9,682 nucleotides of DNA from Euryarchaeota archaeon UBA36 (GTDB taxonomy: Archaea; Thermoplasmatota; Poseidoniia; Poseidoniales; Thalassarchaeaceae): positions 1 through 9,682 of the forward strand of contig DAJW01000006.1 in NCBI GenBank assembly GCA_002496485.1, in the 5' to 3' direction. Of this stretch, positions 6,200-9,682 are shown in pieces. How positions within the stretch are numbered: the stretch's first letter is position 1; every line of letters starts with the position of its first letter. The notes beneath the pieces are model-generated. The model searched no databases. It was not told the origin of the DNA and worked only from the letters and a program-made list of their open reading frames with translations. Made by a program: the position numbers and the translations under genes.

Positions 6200-9100
6200 T
6201 CATGTGTTTTCTTCACTAAAATTGGGATCTGGGACCCATTCTTCATTTTTTGCATCCCATAGCCATCCTGGGTGTTCATCATAGGTTTTTAGCATCTCCT
6301 GGTCTTCATCTAGCTGATTCGATTCTTCTTCCGAGTTCATAGCCCATTCAGGAACTTCTTCGGATACTTTTGCCCATGCATATGGATCTTCTGAATCTTC
6401 TTCATCTAATGTTGTAGGTGCCATATGCTGGTCCTCGTCTTCATTTTCAATTTCGATAAAGAAGTACGCAAATAAAGACAAGGCTGCAATAATCGAAACT
6501 GCAATAAATGCATACATCCCCCAATTTGTTGATTCTTCAACAGGCTCTCCTAAGAAAATTTTAGTCCCAGTGAACTCTTGACCAGTGTATCGAAACTGTG
6601 GAATAGAGGATTCACCCTCAATTCTAGAAGCTGGAATTCCTAGCTGCCATGTTCCATCTTCGCTAACGATGGTATAATTTACCTCAACTCCAGCTATAAA
6701 AACCGTGACCTGTTTGCCCGGTAATCCAACTCCTGAGAATATAGCAATTTCATCATCATCAACCCAATTCAATTCAGGGGATGATATATTGAAAATTATT
6801 GGTTCCACTATTACATTGATTGGTGAAGATAATGCCCTTCCTTGAGACGTATCGTGTGCTTGGAAAACTACATTGTATAGGGACCAAGTATTAATATCTT
6901 CATCATAATAATTCATGTTAATAAACGGATCATATCTTGCTATTCCATCTTGCCCTACCTCGAAAACAATTGGATATATATCGTCTGTGTTAGTCGTAGG
7001 ATCATTCACGATAGTGAAATAATCTAAATCATTATCAATATCTGAAAAATATTGATTTAAATCGATATTAGCTGTAGTACACCTGTTTGTTGAGGTTGAG
7101 TCAATATCGCAATAAAGAATAATTTCTTCTTGCCAAAGCTCTTGATTAAACTCAGGCGGGCTTTGTCCGGAAAATGGTGGATCATACGCAATAAACATGA
7201 CCTCGGACCAACTACTATAGTTAGTTCCATCGAATGAACGAGAACTAATGCTGTATGCTGCATTATGTCTCAGATAATTTTCTGGGATATCCCAAAACTT
7301 AGTCCATTCTTCCATTTCTCCATCGGATGAGGCCGTGAAATCTGTAGCTGTTGTATAATAAACCTCATTATTGTCATTATTTATATCATAAATATATATT
7401 TCTATCTTGGTTATAGAACCGTCAAAGTCTCTAGCTATTCCTGAAATATTTATTCCATTTGATACAGAAATTATGTCCCCTTCTATGGGTTGTTCCACAT
7501 ATATTGTAGGTTGGCTATTACTATTGTCTATCGATAATGTCAACGAGGTAGGGGAGCATTCTTCACTGCTGCCTTGAGTGCAGAAATCTGAATCTGCAGC
7601 CCATATATTGAATGTATATGGGGCAACATCTCTTGGCTCTCCTGTGAAATCCCATTCCCATTGCCATGTTCCATCTCCGTTAGTCTGTATTGCTGATTGA
7701 GTATTTCCACCATTAGGTTTCTGTATTTCAAACCAGATTTCACTAACATCCTTGTTACATTCTTCAGAACACCCATAATAATCTTGGTAATTACCTGTGA
7801 AGAGGACCTTGCCATCATCATGAGTTGAAAATGGGGCAGGAGATGTAACTAATACAGTGGGTGGTTGAGAATTGACTTTGAATGATCTATTCACGATTTG
7901 GCTGTACTCGATGCCATCATATGCCCTAAATTGGAAGTCATAATCTCCATCGGGTAAATGGCTAAGATCTACGGAGAAATACCAACTACCGAATGGCCTA
8001 TTGAATCTGGTAACTTGACCTTCTTCCATGCCACTGCTATCAATCGCTAAGGCTGCTTCCTCCCAAGAATTTATTCCCGGATATTTAATTTGTACAGAAT
8101 GAACATACCCTCTTTGCCCCCATTGAGCTGCGCTGTCTGAATCATAAGTCAAGTCCAAAATCCCATCATATGCGGAACCTGAGATATTTACATATTTCTT
8201 AAAGGACTGTCCAGAATTTTGATCGATTAAAACGGTTGGTGGCAAATTTTCTAAATTAACAATCTCTTCCATCGAGTTTTCCTCGAGAGTGAATTCTCCC
8301 CTGTAGTATCCAAATCCGAATTTATATGCAGTAAATCTGTATAGTGACATTTCCCTAGTTCCTAGAGCAGTATTACAATCGCTATCTTGAGAATCAATCA
8401 CTAAATCTCCATCATTATCCCTTCCATCTGAGCATGAATCCTCATATTCATCATCAGCGAATCCATCTGGATTGTTACCTCCATCCAGACCACGAAAATC
8501 TAGATGGAAATTTGACGAAAGCGCAACCCATGGAGTGAATCCATTGCTTTGGGTCCTCAATGTATACAAGTCATTTCCTAAAGCATCTTCTACCAGTACT
8601 AAAGAGTCAATCACTCTTTCACCATTAATTAATGTCTGGAATCTGACTAATTCAGCCCTACTTACTTGGACAGCATATTTAGTAGGCAGGGTTGCAATTT
8701 TTACATTGGAAAGAGAAAATGAATTGGACAAATTAGCGAAATTAAATATTGTTGAATTATGGTCCATAGATACTGCTAAAGGGAAGTTTCTAGGAGTTAG
8801 ATTTACGCATGTTAGACAATTCTTAATTTCGGTAGGAATTATTGCATTCTGGAAGTTATTTTGTGGTCGTGCTTCTTGACCAATCCAAGATAGTTTGATT
8901 GGGAAATCTGCATTGGTTGGAGTAGGGATATACTCGGATTGCACAGTTACATAACTATTGGATATATTGTATGTTTCTTCTACTCCGTTCCAAGAATTTT
9001 GTGAAAAGAATGCTATTGAGCCATATTGTTGATCAGCTGCAAAACCAGTATCAAAATGCTTTATTATTGCTCCAGTATTTGGTACGTTGAATGTATTCCT

Positions 9101-9682
9101 TTGGATATCGAGAATGGAGCCAATGGCCATAATTCCATCTGCATCCCCTGCCATTCCAATATCAATCTGATTATCATACATAGTCACTCCAGTTCTGAAA
9201 GTATGAATGGCAGGACAGGTGAACTCACCACCCCAGTGCGTTAGACTATAACAAGCACCTGTACCAGAATAAGTAATTGAATTGTTAGCTAGATATAATC
9301 TAGATGCTGCATACTCCGATCTAGTGTATCTTCCTGCAACTATGGGCTCTCTAGCAGTTTCTGAAATAGTATTATTTTCTGCAGTAACATCATAAGATCC
9401 TATGAGCCATAATCCGTTCCACTCGCCTATAGGACCAATCTCATTATCATTAATTTGAACTGTACTTGAAGATACTACAATACCGGATCCACCAGATTGA
9501 GATTCAATAGAATTGCCCTCTAAAGTAGCCTTTCCGCCGGCATAAACTGTTATTCCACTGCCCTGAATTGAAGAAATTTCATTATTAAATATGTTAAAAT
9601 CGAAGTCTACAGAACCTACTGAAATCTTGCTGGTAATATCTATTCCATTACAGTTGACGTTAATGTTACTGTCAGAAACTGA
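6200..9682 (-). CDS. Very large type I surface protein: beta-helix, Ig-like domains, C-terminal anchor (5' end outside window)
   Basis: The frame is open through the right edge, so the start is missing. The GTG at 9187 is internal, because 165 further in-frame codons lie upstream without a stop. The visible part is 1160 residues, numbered from the edge. Residues about 1-240 resemble parallel beta-helix coils (NNEISSIQGSGI, NDNEIG, ENNTISE, DNQIDIGMAGDADGI). A Cys-bracketed Asp-rich motif follows (8375-8434), then Ig-like domains at about 7876-8247, 7521-7866 and 7180-7515. A cadherin-like segment (YFSDIDNDLDYF, about 6800-7110) and a last Ig-like unit (about 6630-6800; PGKQVTVF, DGTWQL) complete the ectodomain. 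One transmembrane helix (6455-6523) leads to an acidic tail of about 84 residues ending with HPGWLWDAKNEEWVPDPNF. Cys pairs suggest an oxidised, extracellular location. The role is probably binding to glycans, particles or cells. The downstream ATPase gene may be co-transcribed. Confidence 0.9.
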   Translation of the reverse strand, partial: SVSDSNINVNCNGIDITSKISVGSVDFDFNIFNNEISSIQGSGITVYAGGKATLEGNSIESQSGGSGIVVSSSTVQINDNEIGPIGEWNGLWLIGSYDVTAENNTISETAREPIVAGRYTRSEYAASRLYLANNSITYSGTGACYSLTHWGGEFTCPAIHTFRTGVTMYDNQIDIGMAGDADGIMAIGSILDIQRNTFNVPNTGAIIKHFDTGFAADQQYGSIAFFSQNSWNGVEETYNISNSYVTVQSEYIPTPTNADFPIKLSWIGQEARPQNNFQNAIIPTEIKNCLTCVNLTPRNFPLAVSMDHNSTIFNFANLSNSFSLSNVKIATLPTKYAVQVSRAELVRFQTLINGERVIDSLVLVEDALGNDLYTLRTQSNGFTPWVALSSNFHLDFRGLDGGNNPDGFADDEYEDSCSDGRDNDGDLVIDSQDSDCNTALGTREMSLYRFTAYKFGFGYYRGEFTLEENSMEEIVNLENLPPTVLIDQNSGQSFKKYVNISGSAYDGILDLTYDSDSAAQWGQRGYVHSVQIKYPGINSWEEAALAIDSSGMEEGQVTRFNRPFGSWYFSVDLSHLPDGDYDFQFRAYDGIEYSQIVNRSFKVNSQPPTVLVTSPAPFSTHDDGKVLFTGNYQDYYGCSEECNKDVSEIWFEIQKPNGGNTQSAIQTNGDGTWQWEWDFTGEPRDVAPYTFNIWAADSDFCTQGSSEECSPTSLTLSIDNSNSQPTIYVEQPIEGDIISVSNGINISGIARDFDGSITKIEIYIYDINNDNNEVYYTTATDFTASSDGEMEEWTKFWDIPENYLRHNAAYSISSRSFDGTNYSSWSEVMFIAYDPPFSGQSPPEFNQELWQEEIILYCDIDSTSTNRCTTANIDLNQYFSDIDNDLDYFTIVNDPTTNTDDIYPIVFEVGQDGIARYDPFINMNYYDEDINTWSLYNVVFQAHDTSQGRALSSPINVIVEPIIFNISSPELNWVDDDEIAIFSGVGLPGKQVTVFIAGVEVNYTIVSEDGTWQLGIPASRIEGESSIPQFRYTGQEFTGTKIFLGEPVEESTNWGMYAFIAVSIIAALSLFAYFFIEIENEDEDQHMAPTTLDEEDSEDPYAWAKVSEEVPEWAMNSEEESNQLDEDQEMLKTYDEHPGWLWDAKNEEWVPDPNFSEENT
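6455..6523 (-). other. C-terminal transmembrane anchor of the surface protein
   Basis: The hydrophobic segment starting WGMYAFIAVSIIAALSL and ending AYFFI spans about 22 residues and contains no charge. Immediately after it comes an acidic run, EIENEDEDQH. No cluster of basic residues marks the cytoplasmic side, so the topology (N-terminal part outside, tail inside) rests on the Cys-rich, Ig-like ectodomain. Confidence 0.85.
8375..8434 (-). other. Cys-bracketed, Asp-rich metal-binding-like motif
   Basis: Twenty residues begin and end with Cys. In between are an SDGRDNDGD core, then V-I-D and a DSD just before the closing Cys. This resembles the 'C-x-D-G-x-D-N-D-x-D-G-x-x-D' motif found in MopE-type putative metal-binding repeats and in many myxobacterial and archaeal surface proteins. 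The bracketing Cys could form a disulfide that closes a calcium-binding loop. It occurs once here, between the beta-helix-like part and the first Ig-like domain. Confidence 0.6.

Noticed and set aside
6171..6201. Mini-ORF overlapping the stop of the surface-protein gene (MTELTNILE)
   Set aside because: It has only nine codons, no ribosome-binding site, and ends before the next gene; probably chance.
7057..7821. Two minus-strand ORFs in another frame (7057-7263 and 7540-7821)
   Set aside because: Both overlap the surface-protein gene on the same strand but out of frame, and their products look unlike any domain.
8472..8879. Plus-strand ORF of 135 codons
   Set aside because: It is a shadow of the surface-protein gene; the minus frame is open throughout and shows coherent domains.

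Overview
The window is AT-rich, carries four protein-coding genes and shows no RNA gene, CRISPR array or insertion sequence. The gene content suggests a marine planktonic archaeon of the Poseidoniia type (Marine Group II or III, Thermoplasmatota). The signs are very large secreted proteins with DxDxDG calcium-type repeats and 'DGWExHHGLDP' motifs, a surface protein with an acidic tryptophan-containing cytoplasmic tail, and a winged-helix/STAND-ATPase/TPR regulator. Two starts lack a Shine-Dalgarno sequence, which suits an archaeon with partly leaderless transcripts. The taxon is inferred from protein style, not from a marker gene.

Layout, left to right. (1) Positions 1-2663, minus strand: the 5' part of a large secreted protein, open through the left edge. 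It has a signal peptide, thrombospondin-type-3-like acidic repeats, seven beta-propeller-like blades, then more acidic repeats. (2) Positions 2664-2834: a divergent intergenic region with an imperfect 10-bp inverted repeat and TATA-like stretches for both directions. (3) Positions 2835-3629, plus strand: a complete WalJ/YycJ-type metallo-beta-lactamase-fold hydrolase. (4) Positions 3630-6155, minus strand: a winged-helix + NB-ARC/STAND ATPase + TPR protein. Its stop codon directly abuts the stop of gene 3, with no base between them. (5) Positions 6200-9682, minus strand: a very large type I surface protein, open through the right edge. It has a beta-helix-like N-terminal part, a Cys-bracketed Asp-rich motif, several Ig-like domains, a cadherin-like domain, one transmembrane helix and a short acidic cytoplasmic tail.

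Genes 5 and 4 are co-directional, with only 44 bp between the stop of one and the preferred ATG of the next (26 bp to an alternative TTG), so they may be co-transcribed. A membrane-anchored ectodomain protein followed by a signal-transduction ATPase with a DNA-binding domain could be a surface sensor and its regulator, but this is inference from position only. Gene 1 and gene 3 are transcribed apart from a shared 171-bp control region. No classical defence or mobile system is visible.
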